Notes under the pieces: model-generated
What the model was told of the DNA's origin: nothing
Databases searched by the model: none
What the model saw: only the letters and a program-made list of their open reading frames with translations
Position numbers and translations under genes: made by a program
Origin: RFSX01 sp965230215
GTDB lineage: Bacteria > Bacteroidota > Bacteroidia > Chitinophagales > Saprospiraceae
Assembly: GCA_965230215.1 (NCBI GenBank)
Contig: CBDDKN010000001.1
Span: 2,356,001-2,420,000 of the forward strand
Direction of reading: 5' to 3'
Length of the DNA: 64,000 nt
In this document: positions 16,908 to 25,927 of the stretch, in pieces
How positions within the stretch are numbered: position 1 is the stretch's first letter
How the letters are laid out: every line of letters starts with the position of its first letter

Positions 16908-17552
16908 TTATTTTTTGATGACACTGACTTTCATAGCCACATCTTTGACAGGTCTGTCACCTGGGGCTGTCTGTACAGCAGCAATCTTATCGATCACTTC
17001 CATACCTTCGATTACCTCACCGAATACAGTGTAATCATCATCCAGGAATGGTGTGCCTCCCAGTTTCGTATACTTAGCTATATCCTCTGTAGAATACGTG
17101 ATGTTTTTCATTTGCGCCATAGAAGTAAGCTGTCCTTCTGTGACAGGCTTGCCATGAACGATATAAAACTGAGAACCAGAAGAACGCTTTTCCGGATTAC
17201 CAGGACCACCTCTACGCGCAGCTGCAATAGCACCCTTGAAATGGTAAGCACCGATCTCAGCGTCAAGTGTATATCCTGGACCGCCTGCACCTAATGGCTT
17301 ATTTGCCGGCGCGCCAATTGATTGAGGATCTCCACCCTGGATCATAAACCCATTGATAACTCTATGAAACAAAGTTCCATCGTAAAAACCTTCGTTTGCC
17401 AGTTTAAGGAAATTCTCCTTGTGCTTTGGTGTAGAATCAAGTAAAGCAATTGTCATATTGCCGTAATCCGTTTCGATAAGGATTAGCTCCTGTTTTGGTT
17501 TGCATGATGCCAGCACTGCTAACAATGCGATGGCTAAAACAAATCTTGTCAT
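16908..17552 (-). CDS. cyclophilin-type peptidyl-prolyl isomerase lipoprotein
   Basis: A 214-residue lipoprotein (lipobox LASC at about 14-17) carrying a single cyclophilin domain: TDYGNMTIALLDSTPKHKENF, GTLFHRVINGFMIQGGDPQS, GSQFYIVHGKPV and DDYTVFGEVIEGMEVIDKIA. Active-site Arg in FHRV and Gln-Phe in GSQFYI are intact. An insert of about 30 residues before TVFGEV (YSTEDIAKYTKLGGTP) is also seen in its neighbour, so the pair probably arose by duplication. It helps fold proline-containing envelope proteins. Confidence 0.9.
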   Translation of the reverse strand: MTRFVLAIALLAVLASCKPKQELILIETDYGNMTIALLDSTPKHKENFLKLANEGFYDGTLFHRVINGFMIQGGDPQSIGAPANKPLGAGGPGYTLDAEIGAYHFKGAIAAARRGGPGNPEKRSSGSQFYIVHGKPVTEGQLTSMAQMKNITYSTEDIAKYTKLGGTPFLDDDYTVFGEVIEGMEVIDKIAAVQTAPGDRPVKDVAMKVSVIKK

Positions 17553-17562
17553 GATTTTCTGA

Positions 17563-17916
17563 TTATTGTTTATTATCTAATTTTTCAAAGTATCTGATGA
17601 TGTTCCTCTTCAATATCTTCTCTTGCTCATCAAGGCCTTTTATGGTAAATGGTTTTTCTACTTCCCAGTGTGGCCAACCATCCTGATCGCGCCCTTCGAA
17701 TCTGTAATATCCTTCATATTCCAATAAGGTACATGCTGCGATATGCATCAGGTCTCTTTTTTCTTCTTTGGTAAAATCTTTCTTGACCGTACCCAATTCC
17801 TGGACACCTATGAGAAACAATATGGATTTCATGTCAGGAAGTGTGTTCATCTTAAGAACATCCTTGACCTTATGTCTCACTTCTAGCCACGAAAAGTCTA
17901 TCTGCCAATCTTCCAT
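17563..17916 (-). CDS. conserved hypothetical protein
   Basis: A soluble 117-residue protein of unknown function. It has no signal or membrane segment and is rich in charged and aromatic residues (DWQIDFSWLEVRHKVKDVL, YEGYYRFEGRDQDGWPHW). I recall similar small proteins next to ribosome or folding genes in Bacteroidota but know no assigned role. It lies 10 bp upstream of the cyclophilin gene and is probably co-transcribed with it. Confidence 0.65.
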   Translation of the reverse strand: MEDWQIDFSWLEVRHKVKDVLKMNTLPDMKSILFLIGVQELGTVKKDFTKEEKRDLMHIAACTLLEYEGYYRFEGRDQDGWPHWEVEKPFTIKGLDEQEKILKRNIIRYFEKLDNKQ

Positions 17917-17978
17917 AGAAAAAATGCAAATATACTCAAGTTGACCACTAATTGCCGAATTAGAAAGTATGTGAAATA

Positions 17979-18686
17979 TCAGGAAAAGTGTTTAAGCATC
18001 ACCACTTCCTTGTTTTTAAGAAAGCGGCTCCACCCACGAGGTAAATCCTTTTTGGTAAGGCCAGCAAAATATACACGGTCAAGACGTATGACTTCATATC
18101 CAAAATGCTCAAATATCCGGCGGATAATACGGTTCTTACCACTATGCAATTCTATGCCAATGTGATTGGGTGGCAATTCCTGGATATAACTGATGGTATC
18201 CACTTCCGCAAGGCCATCTTCAAGCTGAATGCCTTTGGCTATAGCCTGGATATGCTCCTCTTCCAATGGTTTGTCCAGGACAGCTTCATATATCTTCTTA
18301 ACCTTGCTGCTCGGGTGAGACAACTTCTGGATGAGCTCTCCATCATTGGTCAATAACAAAAGGCCGGTCGTGTTACGGTCAAGACGACCTACAGGGTATA
18401 TTTTGGTATCTACCTTCTCTTTGACGATATCCCATACCGTCTTTCTGCCCCGCTCATCTTCCATTGTGGTGATTACATTCTTTGGCTTGTTGAGCAACAA
18501 ATAATACATCTCCTTGGCCGGGATCACGGCTTTGCCCATATACTCGACCTTGTCATCATCTCCCACCATGTAAGATGGATTCTTTTCAACCTGTCCGTTT
18601 ACTTTTATGTAACCGTTCTTGACAAGCTCGGCAGCCTTACGTCTGGAACAAATTCCGGAATGCGCAATGTATTTGTTAAGTCTCAT
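17979..18686 (-). CDS. rRNA large-subunit pseudouridine synthase, RluB/RsuA family
   Basis: The 235-residue protein starts with an S4 RNA-binding domain (MRLNKYIAHSGICSRRKAAELVKNGYIKVNGQ) and continues with a RsuA-type catalytic domain: YYLLNKPKNVITT, the active-site GRLDRNTTGLLLLTNDGEL (catalytic Asp), HPSSKVKKIYEAVLDKPL, GKNRIIRRIFEHFGYEV. This architecture fits RluB/RluE/RluF enzymes that isomerise uridines in 23S rRNA; the exact site cannot be told. It is 14 bp downstream of dnaB on the same strand. Confidence 0.9.
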   Translation of the reverse strand: MRLNKYIAHSGICSRRKAAELVKNGYIKVNGQVEKNPSYMVGDDDKVEYMGKAVIPAKEMYYLLLNKPKNVITTMEDERGRKTVWDIVKEKVDTKIYPVGRLDRNTTGLLLLTNDGELIQKLSHPSSKVKKIYEAVLDKPLEEEHIQAIAKGIQLEDGLAEVDTISYIQELPPNHIGIELHSGKNRIIRRIFEHFGYEVIRLDRVYFAGLTKKDLPRGWSRFLKNKEVVMLKHFS

Positions 18687-18700
18687 CTGATATGCTTTGA

Positions 18701-20197
18701 TCAGGCATCAAAAAAGATGTCTTCAGATTCATCATTGATCTTTGAAGGACGCGTTATGAAACTGTTGCCTCCATCACCAAAGATATCATCCTGCCCTGGT
18801 ATATTTCTAAAACCAGCTGAATCATCCTCGATAAATTTGACATATTCTTTAAGGAAACGCAGATTGATCGTACCCAATGAACCATTCCTGTGCTTGGCAA
18901 GAATAATCTCAGCAACGTTATCTGGCACATCTATGCTCTCGGCGAGATCATAATAATCAGGACGGTAAATAAATGTTACGATATCCGCATCCTGCTCAAT
19001 CGCTCCAGATTCCCTGAGGTCAGATAGCTGAGGTCGCTTATCTCCACCCCTGGTCTCCACCGCACGACTCAACTGTGACAGTGCTATAACAGGAACCTTT
19101 AATTCTTTGGCCATTCCCTTCAGTGCTCTTGAGATTGATGAAATCTCCTGTTCCCTGTTCCCTTTCTTGGTCTTATCACCAGCACTCATCAACTGTAGGT
19201 AATCGATCACCACCAATGAGATGTCATGATTCTGTTTAAGTCGTCGACATTTGGCGCGGAGTTCAAATATGTTGATCGCCGGCGTGTCATCTATATAGAT
19301 AGGCATCTTTGACAGCTTGTCAACTGCCTCATGAAGTGCCTGAAATTCTTCTTTGTTAAGATTGCCTTCCCTTAGTTTACTGGCAGGTATCATGGATTGC
19401 ATGGAGATAAGTCTTTGAACCAACTGATCGTCTGACATCTCCAGAGAGAAAATGGCTACACCTCTATCTGCGCCAGCGGCATTATTGGCCAGTGACAATG
19501 TAAATGCTGTCTTACCCATACCCGGCCTGGCCGCAATAATGACCAAATCAGATTCTTGCCATCCGTTAGTTATCTTATCAAGTTCTCCGAATCCTGTGGT
19601 TACCCCGGTCAGACCATCCTCTCGTTGTGAAAGCAATTCTATATTTTTCGCTACCCTGGCAGCTACCGCACTTACAGATTGATATCCTGTATTCAGGTTT
19701 TGATCTGTAATATCATATAGCCCCTGCTCCGCTTCATCCATCATTTCGAGGACGTCTTTGGTATCCTCATAGGCATCCTTAATGGTACGCGTTGATACTT
19801 CTATAAGTGCTCTCTGAATATATTTCTGAATTATAATCTGGGCATGATATTCTATGTTGGCCGCTGAAGCCACTTTATTGGTAAGATCCATCAGATAATT
19901 GACGCCACCAACCTCATCAAGCTTTCCGTTCTTTCGCAACTCCTCGTGAACTGTAAGAATATCGATTGGCTTTGAATTGGCAAACAAATCCTTCATTACT
20001 GTGAATATCTCCTGATGCGCAGGAAGATAGAAACTATCAGATCTTAGCTTTTCAACAATTACCGAGAATGCGCCTTTATCCAACATAGCAGCACCCAGAA
20101 CAGCTTCTTCAAGCTCTGTTGCCTGTGGCATGACCCTGCCATACATCAGCTGGTCCACGCCTTCATCTCTTCCCTTCTTGTATCTTTCCTTAGCCAT
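18701..20197 (-). CDS. dnaB: replicative DNA helicase
   Basis: DnaB is the hexameric helicase of the replication fork. The N-terminal primase-interacting domain covers residues 1-150 (PQATELEEAVLGAAMLD). The RecA-like domain has Walker A ARPGMGKTAFTLS near 225, SLEMSDDQLVQRL, LVVIDYLQLMS (Walker B), SRALKGMAKELKVPVIALSQLSRAVE, the arginine-finger-type RGGDKRPQLSDLRESGAIEQDAD and HRNGSLG near the end. No intein. I chose the ATG at 20197 (MAKERYKKG) over a TTG four codons upstream, because a -7 element ends at 20216. Confidence 0.95.
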   Translation of the reverse strand: MAKERYKKGRDEGVDQLMYGRVMPQATELEEAVLGAAMLDKGAFSVIVEKLRSDSFYLPAHQEIFTVMKDLFANSKPIDILTVHEELRKNGKLDEVGGVNYLMDLTNKVASAANIEYHAQIIIQKYIQRALIEVSTRTIKDAYEDTKDVLEMMDEAEQGLYDITDQNLNTGYQSVSAVAARVAKNIELLSQREDGLTGVTTGFGELDKITNGWQESDLVIIAARPGMGKTAFTLSLANNAAGADRGVAIFSLEMSDDQLVQRLISMQSMIPASKLREGNLNKEEFQALHEAVDKLSKMPIYIDDTPAINIFELRAKCRRLKQNHDISLVVIDYLQLMSAGDKTKKGNREQEISSISRALKGMAKELKVPVIALSQLSRAVETRGGDKRPQLSDLRESGAIEQDADIVTFIYRPDYYDLAESIDVPDNVAEIILAKHRNGSLGTINLRFLKEYVKFIEDDSAGFRNIPGQDDIFGDGGNSFITRPSKINDESEDIFFDA

Positions 20198-20215
20198 TAT
20201 GGAGTGCAATTTTCA

Positions 20216-20223
20216 CAAAGGTA
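20216..20223 (-). promoter_or_regulatory. Bacteroidota-type -7 element for dnaB
   Basis: The minus strand reads TACCTTTG, a full match to TAnnTTTG. It places the transcript start about 12 nt before the chosen dnaB ATG. Confidence 0.55.
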
Positions 20224-20346
20224 AACATTAGCATATTTATTCATATATGCCCAACACCAAGCCAATTCTTTAAATGTTGATAACCGATAAACCAATTGTT
20301 GATAAGTCAGCAATTATGTTTATTTCTATTATAGATTCTAAGAACT

Positions 20347-20369
20347 ATAACTCTTAATTAAAGAGTTAT
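20347..20369. repeat. inverted repeat between dnaB and a secreted coiled-coil gene
   Basis: ATAACTCTT and AAGAGTTAT are perfect 9-bp arms around a 5-nt centre. There is no T run on either side, so an operator or processed RNA structure is more likely than a terminator. Confidence 0.45.
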
Positions 20370-20443
20370 CCTATTTAGTAAGACCTACACGCTTTGAAAA
20401 GAAAGTTTGGTATTGTTGATAAAATACATAAGCAGAATATGGC

Positions 20444-21103
20444 CTATGTTCTTCCAACCTGATTCAACTTTTCAGTGATCTTTTCGATCAGTATTTTCTG
20501 TTGCTCAATTTCAATTCTCGTATCCTCCTGATCGTTTAGATTCTGCTCTATGTCTTTTTCTGCCTTCAGGATCTTTTCCTTATAGTCTTCAATATCCTGA
20601 TGCAGATTTTCATTCTTCTTAATCAACTTAGAAAGGTCCTTTTCAAATCCGCCAAGGTCCTTTTCCATGTCTTCGATTTCTTTTCTAAGCATCTCTCTGT
20701 GTACCTCATAATAGATTTCCATACAAAGGTCCTCTATAGATTCGGCGGCATCTTTATCATTATAAGACGAAAGAAATTTCTGTCCATCATCGAAGAATAA
20801 ATAAGTCGTGACCAGATTCTTTCCTTCATCGACTTTATAGTAAACCGATAATGGATTAGAGCTTATCCTGCTGATATTGCATGATTCGCAATTCCATTCT
20901 TTGGCTTTGCGGTTACGCTTAACTTTTCCGTATTGCTTGATCGTATTCTCAACAACATTTTCAACGATCTTCTTGTCCGCCTTATCATGGTCCATCATAA
21001 AACCATATTGCTCTCCAAGACTCAGATCATAAGTACCTTCTTTGACCTGGGCATTGATACTCATTGATAGGGCTAAACAAAATATTAGGAAGGGGGTTCT
21101 CAT
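20444..21103 (-). CDS. exported coiled-coil protein of unknown function
   Basis: Signal peptide (residues 1-18, ending SINAQ), then a globular region with a CESC pair (WNCESCNISRI), then a long C-terminal coiled coil from about residue 137 (REMLRKEIEDMEKDLGGFEKDL onwards) rich in Glu/Lys/Leu heptads. It is probably periplasmic. I do not recognise the family. It stands alone, 230 bp from its neighbours on both sides. Confidence 0.65.
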   Translation of the reverse strand: MRTPFLIFCLALSMSINAQVKEGTYDLSLGEQYGFMMDHDKADKKIVENVVENTIKQYGKVKRNRKAKEWNCESCNISRISSNPLSVYYKVDEGKNLVTTYLFFDDGQKFLSSYNDKDAAESIEDLCMEIYYEVHREMLRKEIEDMEKDLGGFEKDLSKLIKKNENLHQDIEDYKEKILKAEKDIEQNLNDQEDTRIEIEQQKILIEKITEKLNQVGRT

Positions 21104-21335
21104 AGTGTGATTTTGTTATAAATTAATAATTCATGGGTAACTGAATACTCAGTACTTGTTCAAAACATCGTCGAGCATCAGAATAGTTCCGCCAAGAAAA
21201 TAATCATGCTCGTCTATTAGAATTCAAGTACGGGAATTAATCAATCATTTTCAAATGTTGAATCCCATGTAAATCGATTTAAAGATAAATTGAGCATCTT
21301 AGCAAATATTTAAAAACTAATCATACAATCAGAAT

Positions 21336-22226
21336 ATGGCCATTCTTTCCTTGCGCAACGTAGTTAAACAATACAGCAAACACACTGCTGTAGATCATGT
21401 AAGCTTTGACGTAGAAAAACAAAAAATATTTGGTCTCCTGGGACCAAATGGTGCTGGAAAAACCTCATTGATTCGAATCATCACCACCATTACCGGGGCT
21501 GATGAAGGTGAAGTTTTTATCGATGGAGAAAAACTGAACATGAATCATCCACATCACATTGGCTACATGCCAGAAGAAAGAGGACTTTATAAAAAGATGA
21601 AAGTGGGTGAGCAATTGATGTACCTGGCACAACTCAAAGGTCTCGACACGAAAGAAGCAAAACAAAAAATTATGTTTTGGCTTGAAAAATTCGATATCAA
21701 GGATTGGTGGGGTAAAAAAGTGGAAGAGCTGTCAAAAGGTATGCAACAAAAGATTCAATTCATAGCTACCGTAGTTCATGAACCCAAGCTCATCATCCTG
21801 GATGAACCCTTCTCAGGTCTCGATCCCATCAACACCAACTTGATCAAAGAAGAGATAGCCAAGCTGAAAGAGAATGGTACCAGCGTCATATTTTCCACAC
21901 ACAGAATGGAGCAGGTTGAAGAGATTTGTGAAGAGATCGTACTTATCAATAATGGCAAAGTTGTTCTCCAGGGAAATGTACACGATATCAAACAAGAGTT
22001 TAAAGAGAACAAATACAAAATAGATTTTGAAGGGGATGTGCCCGACTTTGGCAATTACAAAGTTGTTGAACAGAATTCACATTCTGTAACCATCCAACTC
22101 GATGAAGGGGAAGAAGGCAATGACCTGCTCAGATATGCTGTACAGTCTGGCACCCATATCACTGGCTTCAATGAACTCCTCCCAAGCCTCAATCAAATAT
22201 TTATCAAGAAAGTAGAGAATAATTAA
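21336..22226 (+). CDS. ABC transporter ATP-binding protein (ABC-2/NatA type)
   Basis: A 296-residue ABC ATPase. Walker A GLLGPNGAGKTSL is near residue 33, the signature LSKGMQQK near 133, Walker B LIILDEPFSGLDP near 152, and the H-loop STHRMEQ near 186. The C-terminal region (about 220-296) is the DUF4162-type domain common in NatA-like subunits. With the permease 23 bp downstream it forms a two-gene exporter. NatAB-type systems export sodium or small toxic compounds; the substrate here is not known. Confidence 0.9.
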   Translation: MAILSLRNVVKQYSKHTAVDHVSFDVEKQKIFGLLGPNGAGKTSLIRIITTITGADEGEVFIDGEKLNMNHPHHIGYMPEERGLYKKMKVGEQLMYLAQLKGLDTKEAKQKIMFWLEKFDIKDWWGKKVEELSKGMQQKIQFIATVVHEPKLIILDEPFSGLDPINTNLIKEEIAKLKENGTSVIFSTHRMEQVEEICEEIVLINNGKVVLQGNVHDIKQEFKENKYKIDFEGDVPDFGNYKVVEQNSHSVTIQLDEGEEGNDLLRYAVQSGTHITGFNELLPSLNQIFIKKVENN

Positions 22227-22249
22227 TATCCATTATAAGCTTAATTAAG

Positions 22250-23599
22250 ATGAACAAACTCTGGTTAATAATTAAAAGAGAATACCTCGTACGTGTCAAA
22301 AAGAAAAGTTTTATCATAACCACTTTGCTGACACCCATAGGTATCGGATTGCTCGTCGTCCTATCGGCCTACCTAACTGCCAAAGGTGGTCAAGCGAGTA
22401 AGAATGTATTGGTAAAAGATGACTCGGGTATCTTCAGCGAAGCCAAGGTGCAATCCAAATTGTTCAGCTACGATTTCAGCAAGGCTCCATTGGATAAATT
22501 GAAGGAAGACTATAAAGAACAGTCGTATGACCTGTTGGTCTACATTCCTGAGTTTACCGACCTCAGCGAGACAAAGCACGAGGTGGAATACTACAGTCAG
22601 GAAAAACTGAGTATTTCGACCATAGAAAGTATAGAAAGCAAAATCGGATCTGCTTTTAAAGAATATAAAATAAGTCAATCTGGTATCGGTCGAGATGTTT
22701 ATGATAGCTTCAGAATGAATATCGAGCTTGAAAACGGGGCTTCCGGTGCGGATAAAGATGGCAATGAAAAATCGGGAGAAGACACTTCAAGCAAGCTCTC
22801 CATTCTCATCGGAACTCTGTTGGGTGGATTGATGGGTTTTATCATGTACCTGGTCATCTTTATCTACGGTAGCATGGTCATGAGAAGTGTGATGGAAGAA
22901 AAGATCAATAGAATTGTTGAGGTCATCATTTCTTCAGTTAAGCCCACTCAACTGATGTTGGGAAAAGTACTTGGCGTTGGTGGTGTTGGATTAACACAAC
23001 TTGCTATCTGGTTGATACTTATTCCTACTGTGGTAATTGGTGCAGGCCTCATTGTTGGTGGTGGAGCCGATCCGGCAACACTGCAAGAGCTTTCCAATCA
23101 GGCTGGAAATATCCCAACTGAAGACCTTAACAATTTCGAATTTAATAATGTCATACGTGAATTAACCAATATGAATTGGTGGTTGATCATTCCTGTATTT
23201 GTTCTCTTCTTCTTTGGAGGTTACTTCATATACTCTTCCCTATTTGCAGCCGTAGGATCTGCTATGGGTGATGATATGGGAGAAGGTCAACAGTTGATGC
23301 TGCCGATTATGCTTCCAGTCATCCTGGCATTCATCATGATGCAAGGCACGCTTCAAAACCCGAATGGTGGTATGGCTATCTTCGGATCCTTATTCCCGCT
23401 TACTTCACCTATTATCATGCCGTCAAGATTGGCATTTGATCCTCCGATCTGGCAGGTTGGTTTGTCGATTATCCTTATGCTTTTATCATGCTGGTTCTTT
23501 GCATGGTTGGCTGGGCGTATCTACAGAGTAGGCATTCTTATGTACGGTAAGAAAATTACATTTAAGGAGTTGGGTAAGTGGATCATGTACAAAGGATAA
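22250..23599 (+). CDS. ABC-2 type permease (NatB-like)
   Basis: A 449-residue inner-membrane subunit. One membrane segment lies at about 22-44, then a large extracytoplasmic domain (45-180), then five more segments with the family motif EEKINRIVEVIISSVKPTQLMLGKVLG at about 222-248. This layout is typical of the ABC2_membrane_3 family. A Gly-rich soluble insert sits between the third and fourth helices (GGGADPATLQ). It pairs with the ATPase just upstream. Confidence 0.88.
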   Translation: MNKLWLIIKREYLVRVKKKSFIITTLLTPIGIGLLVVLSAYLTAKGGQASKNVLVKDDSGIFSEAKVQSKLFSYDFSKAPLDKLKEDYKEQSYDLLVYIPEFTDLSETKHEVEYYSQEKLSISTIESIESKIGSAFKEYKISQSGIGRDVYDSFRMNIELENGASGADKDGNEKSGEDTSSKLSILIGTLLGGLMGFIMYLVIFIYGSMVMRSVMEEKINRIVEVIISSVKPTQLMLGKVLGVGGVGLTQLAIWLILIPTVVIGAGLIVGGGADPATLQELSNQAGNIPTEDLNNFEFNNVIRELTNMNWWLIIPVFVLFFFGGYFIYSSLFAAVGSAMGDDMGEGQQLMLPIMLPVILAFIMMQGTLQNPNGGMAIFGSLFPLTSPIIMPSRLAFDPPIWQVGLSIILMLLSCWFFAWLAGRIYRVGILMYGKKITFKELGKWIMYKG

Positions 23600-23602
23600 G
23601 AT

Positions 23603-24100
23603 TTGGAATTTAATCTTTACTCCATATCAAAAAAGGGATGGTTGTTCCCAAAATATCTCATCGAATCTGATGGCCAACTTCTGTATACAGTTAAGGCCAG
23701 AGGCGTCGGTCCATGGAGAACACATGTCTTTTTCAACAGCTTAGGCAATGCCTATCTTGAAATTAAGCGGAAAGCCAGCTTGTTCAAATACAAGTTTGAA
23801 ATCCTTAAGAATGGGGTGCACTTCGCTTTTATAAGCCAGGTTAAAAAGGCTTCATTTAAGAATAGTTTTGAGATTGACAGCTACAGGCATCTCTATTTTG
23901 TAGAAGGTAGTTTTGCCATGCGTGAATTTACAGTTCATGATGCACACGAAGAGATAGCCAAAATCTCAAGAAAGCCAATGAAGAAAAAAGATCAATATGG
24001 TATCGCCATGAAAGGACATGCCGATGAGGATATCATATTGAGTCTTGCCATTTGTATGGAAATCGTACGCAGACTTAAAAGAGCTAGGAAATCGGGCTAA
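23603..24100 (+). CDS. uncharacterised protein, possible tubby/LURP-one-like fold
   Basis: A soluble 165-residue protein that begins at a TTG 3 bp after the permease stop; no ATG lies nearby. Alternating strands with Gly turns (GWLFPKYLIESDGQLLYTVKA, FFNSLGNAYLEIKRK, FKYKFEILKNG) followed by a C-terminal helix (DIILSLAICMEIVRRLKRA) resemble tubby C-terminal/LURP-one-related proteins, but this is a weak shape resemblance only. Tight spacing makes it a third member of the ABC transporter operon. Confidence 0.55.
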   Translation: MEFNLYSISKKGWLFPKYLIESDGQLLYTVKARGVGPWRTHVFFNSLGNAYLEIKRKASLFKYKFEILKNGVHFAFISQVKKASFKNSFEIDSYRHLYFVEGSFAMREFTVHDAHEEIAKISRKPMKKKDQYGIAMKGHADEDIILSLAICMEIVRRLKRARKSG

Positions 24101-24194
24101 CTAAGGCATAACTTGTCAGTAGGGGCCAGCTAATGAGCTACACGCCATTTTACCCCTAAGCAAATACTATAATAGGCTGATAGAAAAAGCAGCC

Positions 24195-25301
24195 TTAGAC
24201 CTCAAACTCTATTTCTAGTGTTGCGGTCTTGGCTCTCGCCTGACAAGTCAACACATATCCATTCTTAATCTCATCTTCATCCAAAGCAAAACAGGCATCC
24301 ATTTCTACTTCTCCTTCCTTCACCTTTGCCACGCAGGTTGAACATGCACCACTCGTGCAAGAATAAGGCGCATCTTTCCCTTCATCCATCAAAGCCTCAA
24401 GAACAGTCTTGTCTCCAGGTATTTCAACCTCGAAAGTTTCACCATTCAATGTCACTTTAGCCTGACAACTTCCTCCTGATTCAGCCACTGCTTTTTTTGT
24501 TTCACCAAGATCTGCGGTAGTAAAGTATTCTTTATGTATCTGACCATCACCAGCTCCTCGGTTGCGGAGGAATTGTTCTGTCGTTTCAATCAATCCACCC
24601 GGACCACACAGATAATAATGCTCATCTTTACTTACAGGCTCATGATCATCAAAGAATCGCTGAAGCTTACTGCCATCAAGCCTTCCTTGCCAGCCCGTCC
24701 ATGAACTTGTAGATCCTCCGAAAAGACCTTTAAGTCCACCGGCTTTTTGTTTATGTGGTTGAGATAGGTTGTGTCTCACAAAAAACTGTCCAGCATACTT
24801 ATCTTCCATTTGCTCTATCTCCTTTTCGAAGATGATCGAAGACTCATTGCGATTACAATAAAGAAGATAAACTCTGCTTAACGGTTCACTCTCCAGTGCT
24901 GTCTTCATCATAGCCATTACAGGTGTGATTCCCGATCCACCAGCGATAAAGTAATGATCTCTGGTTAGATCCTGATGCGGCTCTAAAATAAATTTGCCCT
25001 CTGGAACCATTACTTCCATGCTGTCACCCTTGTTAACATTATCGATAAGGTAGTTGGAGACCTTTCCTCCTTTAAGTCTCTTTACTGTACATCCAAACTT
25101 GTTCTCATGAGGTGCGGTGAAGATAGAATAGGCTCTTCTAAGCTCTTCTCCATTCACAGAAACCTTTAATGTGAGGTATTGCCCAGCCGTGTATTTGTAA
25201 TCATTGGCCAGGTTTTCTGGGATCTCAAAAAGGAAGGACGCACTGTCTTCAGTTTCAGCAACTTTATCGACAACACGCAGACTGTTAAATTGTATAGACA
25301 T
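24195..25301 (-). CDS. ferredoxin--NADP reductase with C-terminal 2Fe-2S domain (PaaE/HCP-reductase type)
   Basis: Three domains in order: FAD-binding barrel with RAYSIFTAPHE (about 50-60), NAD(P)-binding domain with GGSGITPVMAMM (about 120), and a plant-type ferredoxin domain at 280-368 with YSCTSGACSTCVAKV plus a distal LTCQA cysteine. This is the layout of PaaE/HmpX-like electron-transfer proteins that pass electrons from NADPH to an oxygenase or other partner. An extra loop of Gly/Ser around residue 185 (GLKGLFGGSTSSWTGW) looks lineage-specific. ATG at 25301 chosen over upstream alternatives. No partner oxygenase is adjacent. Confidence 0.88.
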   Translation of the reverse strand: MSIQFNSLRVVDKVAETEDSASFLFEIPENLANDYKYTAGQYLTLKVSVNGEELRRAYSIFTAPHENKFGCTVKRLKGGKVSNYLIDNVNKGDSMEVMVPEGKFILEPHQDLTRDHYFIAGGSGITPVMAMMKTALESEPLSRVYLLYCNRNESSIIFEKEIEQMEDKYAGQFFVRHNLSQPHKQKAGGLKGLFGGSTSSWTGWQGRLDGSKLQRFFDDHEPVSKDEHYYLCGPGGLIETTEQFLRNRGAGDGQIHKEYFTTADLGETKKAVAESGGSCQAKVTLNGETFEVEIPGDKTVLEALMDEGKDAPYSCTSGACSTCVAKVKEGEVEMDACFALDEDEIKNGYVLTCQARAKTATLEIEFEV

Positions 25302-25322
25302 GACAGCTATTTTTTTGAAGCA

Positions 25323-25330
25323 CAAATGTA
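25323..25330 (-). promoter_or_regulatory. Bacteroidota-type -7 element for the reductase gene
   Basis: The minus strand reads TACATTTG, matching TAnnTTTG, about 22 nt before the ATG at 25301. Confidence 0.55.
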
Positions 25331-25380
25331 AATTAAAATATCAAATCAGGGATTTGACAGTCAAAATAACAGCTGAAATA

Positions 25381-25411
25381 AAAAAGGGTTTTGTTTTCAC
25401 AAAACCCTTTT
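25381..25411 (-). terminator. intrinsic terminator of the thioredoxin-like gene
   Basis: A near-perfect 13-bp stem (AAAAGGGTTTTGT with ACAAAACCCTTTT) around a TTTC loop. A T run follows on the minus strand, just past the stop at 25430. Confidence 0.85.
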
Positions 25412-25429
25412 AATTATCAAGTTTGATTC

Positions 25430-25927
25430 TTATTTGATTTTCTTGATTTCATCCTCAAGTTCATATTCATCACCTGGAGAATATCCAGTGTGTGTATAAA
25501 CGATCTCTCCGTTTTTATCTACAAGGAAAGTCTGAGGTACGGTTTGGAAGTTTAACGCTTTTTGCAATTCGCGCTTTACATCCGCAAGTATGGTATACTC
25601 CCAACCCTTGGTTTCTACAAGAGCAGGTACTTTTGCCAAAGATCTTGCATCATCAATTGTGATGGCCAATAATTGAACATCATACTCGTCTTGCCATTCT
25701 TCATAAAACTCAGAAATAGCATCAAGTTCTCTTTTACAAGGGCTACACCATGTTGCCCAAAAACTCATGATTGTCACTTTTTCGTTTCCTATATAATCTT
25801 TGATATTGACAGTTTTTCCGTCAAGCGTCTTAAGATCTACACTTGGAATAGTGCTGGCAGGAGCTTCAAATGCGCTTACTGTCAAAAAAGTGGCTAATAA
25901 AACTGCAGTAAATGTGAATAATTTCAT
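25430..25927 (-). CDS. TlpA-like exported thiol:disulfide oxidoreductase
   Basis: A signal peptide (MKLFTFTAVLLATFLTVSAFEA) leads to a thioredoxin fold with the redox motif WATWCSPCKREL (CxxC) and the cis-proline region TVPQTFLVDKNG. It is about 165 residues, normal for TlpA/ResA proteins that reduce periplasmic disulfides, for example in cytochrome c maturation. The ATG at 25927 fits the signal peptide better than upstream codons. It has no operon partner. Confidence 0.88.
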   Translation of the reverse strand: MKLFTFTAVLLATFLTVSAFEAPASTIPSVDLKTLDGKTVNIKDYIGNEKVTIMSFWATWCSPCKRELDAISEFYEEWQDEYDVQLLAITIDDARSLAKVPALVETKGWEYTILADVKRELQKALNFQTVPQTFLVDKNGEIVYTHTGYSPGDEYELEDEIKKIK

